The translations under genes and the position numbers were made by a program. Below are positions 5,331-5,873 of a DNA stretch of 5,873 bases, one piece after another. Numbering within the stretch: position 1 is the first letter of the stretch; every line of letters begins with the position of its first letter. Source of the DNA: Desulfobacterales bacterium (GTDB taxonomy: Bacteria > Desulfobacterota > Desulfobacteria > Desulfobacterales > JAFDCJ01). Location of the stretch: contig CP070771.1 in the NCBI GenBank assembly GCA_020345785.1, positions 5,935,691 to 5,941,563 of the forward strand. Direction: 5' to 3'. The notes under the pieces were generated by a model. It had not been told where the DNA came from and did no database searches. It saw nothing but the letters and a program-made list of their open reading frames with translations.

Positions 5331-5338
5331 TCGAATCC

Positions 5339-5873
5339 ATGCACATAACATTTTACGGCGCAGTTCGGGAAGTGACCGGTTCCATGCATCTTTTAGCCAC
5401 TCAGCACGATCGTATTCTGCTGGATTGCGGCATGTTTCAGGGGCGACGCAAGGAAACGGTCGAAAAGAACCGGGTTATGCCGCTTGATCCTCGAATTTTG
5501 ACCAACGTGGTGCTTTCCCATGCCCACATTGACCATTCCGGTCGCCTGCCCTTATTGGTCAAGCGCAAATTTGCCGGTCGCATTATCTGCACCCGGTCGA
5601 CAGCAGCTGCATGTGAATACCTGCTGCTCGATGCCGCCCACATCCAGGAGTCGGATGCCAATTACCTGAATTACAAGACCGTCCGTTCCGCGCTGTCGCA
5701 GATGGAATCATCACTGCATGCCCGGAGGCGCTCCAAAAAAAGCGCTGTCGACCTTAAAAAAATATTGAAGAAAAACGGCCATGGTCTCAATGTCGAAACC
5801 ATCAATGATCTGGTCGCCACTTATCGCCTGGAAGGTGTCAGTGCCCTGTATACCGTTGACGATGCTCAGCAGG
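5339..5873 (+). CDS. MBL-fold/beta-CASP RNA hydrolase-like protein, N-terminal part
   Basis: The frame from ATG 5339 stays open to the right edge (178 residues, no stop). It begins MHITFYGAVREVTGSMHLL, the hallmark N-terminus of bacterial and archaeal MBL-fold proteins with beta-CASP and RMMBL domains (CPSF-73-like RNases, often annotated as RNA-specificity MBL hydrolases). LLDCGMFQG is at 27-35, and the zinc-binding HxHxDH motif is complete: H61, H63, D65, H66 in SHAHIDHSGRLP. IQESDANYLN (102-111) and ALYTVDDA (169-176) are the usual markers leading into the beta-CASP region. In family members I remember, these two markers are close together. Here a lysine/arginine-rich, probably helical stretch of about 55 residues separates them, which looks like a lineage insertion. 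The predicted role is zinc-dependent RNA cleavage in the cytosol; the active-site residues further on lie outside the window, so activity cannot be confirmed. The gene seems to have its own promoter. Confidence 0.88.
   Translation, partial: MHITFYGAVREVTGSMHLLATQHDRILLDCGMFQGRRKETVEKNRVMPLDPRILTNVVLSHAHIDHSGRLPLLVKRKFAGRIICTRSTAAACEYLLLDAAHIQESDANYLNYKTVRSALSQMESSLHARRRSKKSAVDLKKILKKNGHGLNVETINDLVATYRLEGVSALYTVDDAQQ

Larger units (their letters stand above)
5146..5338. other. Intergenic gap before the MBL-fold gene
   Basis: This gap of about 190 bp holds a promoter-like pair (5219-5247), four tandem heptamers (5293-5320) and the ribosome binding site of the next gene. The rest is AT-rich, without a recognisable terminator for the membrane-protein operon; the run of T at about 5157-5163 is not preceded by a clear hairpin. 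Confidence 0.5.

Noticed and set aside
5269..5487. 72-codon plus-strand frame
   Set aside because: It passes through the heptamer array and is out of phase with the clearly recognisable MBL-fold frame from 5339. It is a shadow of that gene.
1..5873. CRISPR array, tRNA, rRNA, transposase or diversity-generating retroelement
   Set aside because: No regularly spaced repeats of CRISPR length, no tRNA cloverleaf, no DDE or tyrosine recombinase motif, and no reverse transcriptase frame were found. The Avd-like tail alone is not enough to claim a retroelement.

Overview
The window looks like chromosome of a Gram-negative bacterium of moderate G+C. The lnt gene implies an outer membrane with triacylated lipoproteins. 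The gene mix and the abundance of short dispersed repeats between genes remind me of Desulfobacterota (former Deltaproteobacteria). That placement is recollection and inference, not proven by any one feature.

Layout: (1) 1-99 is the C-terminal tail of a plus-strand gene entering from the left, probably a small four-helix-bundle (23S rRNA intervening-sequence type) protein. It is followed by an AT-rich repeat tract with a 30-bp tandem duplication. (2) 243-2021 (+) is a full-length adenine deaminase family protein that keeps the predicted metal ligands but differs at several signature positions of the canonical enzyme. (3) 2022-2309 is a convergent intergenic gap with a G/C-rich double-hairpin repeat and a pair of 14-bp direct repeats. 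(4) 2310-3875 (-) is lnt, apolipoprotein N-acyltransferase, with its whole Glu-Lys-Cys triad. (5) 3876-4479 is a 600-bp stretch without a protein gene. Its left part holds a strong structured element on the lnt strand: a possible promoter, a 20-bp perfect stem with a central bubble and apical hairpin, and an intrinsic terminator ending about 18 nt before the lnt start. Its right part holds an inverted-repeat-bounded, MITE-like segment. (6) 4480-5145 (+) is a probable two-gene operon of small membrane proteins of unknown function. (7) 5146-5338 is an intergenic gap with a possible promoter and four tandem 7-bp repeats. (8) 5339 to the right edge (+) is the N-terminal part of an MBL-fold/beta-CASP RNA-hydrolase-like protein, running off the window.

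The genes do not form one pathway: purine salvage, lipoprotein maturation, an unknown membrane pair and an RNA/MBL hydrolase are simply neighbours. The most interesting element is the structured RNA plus terminator immediately before lnt. It is either an independent small RNA of about 160 nt or a transcription-attenuating leader of lnt. I see no CRISPR array, tRNA, rRNA, transposase, phage gene or recognisable defence system.
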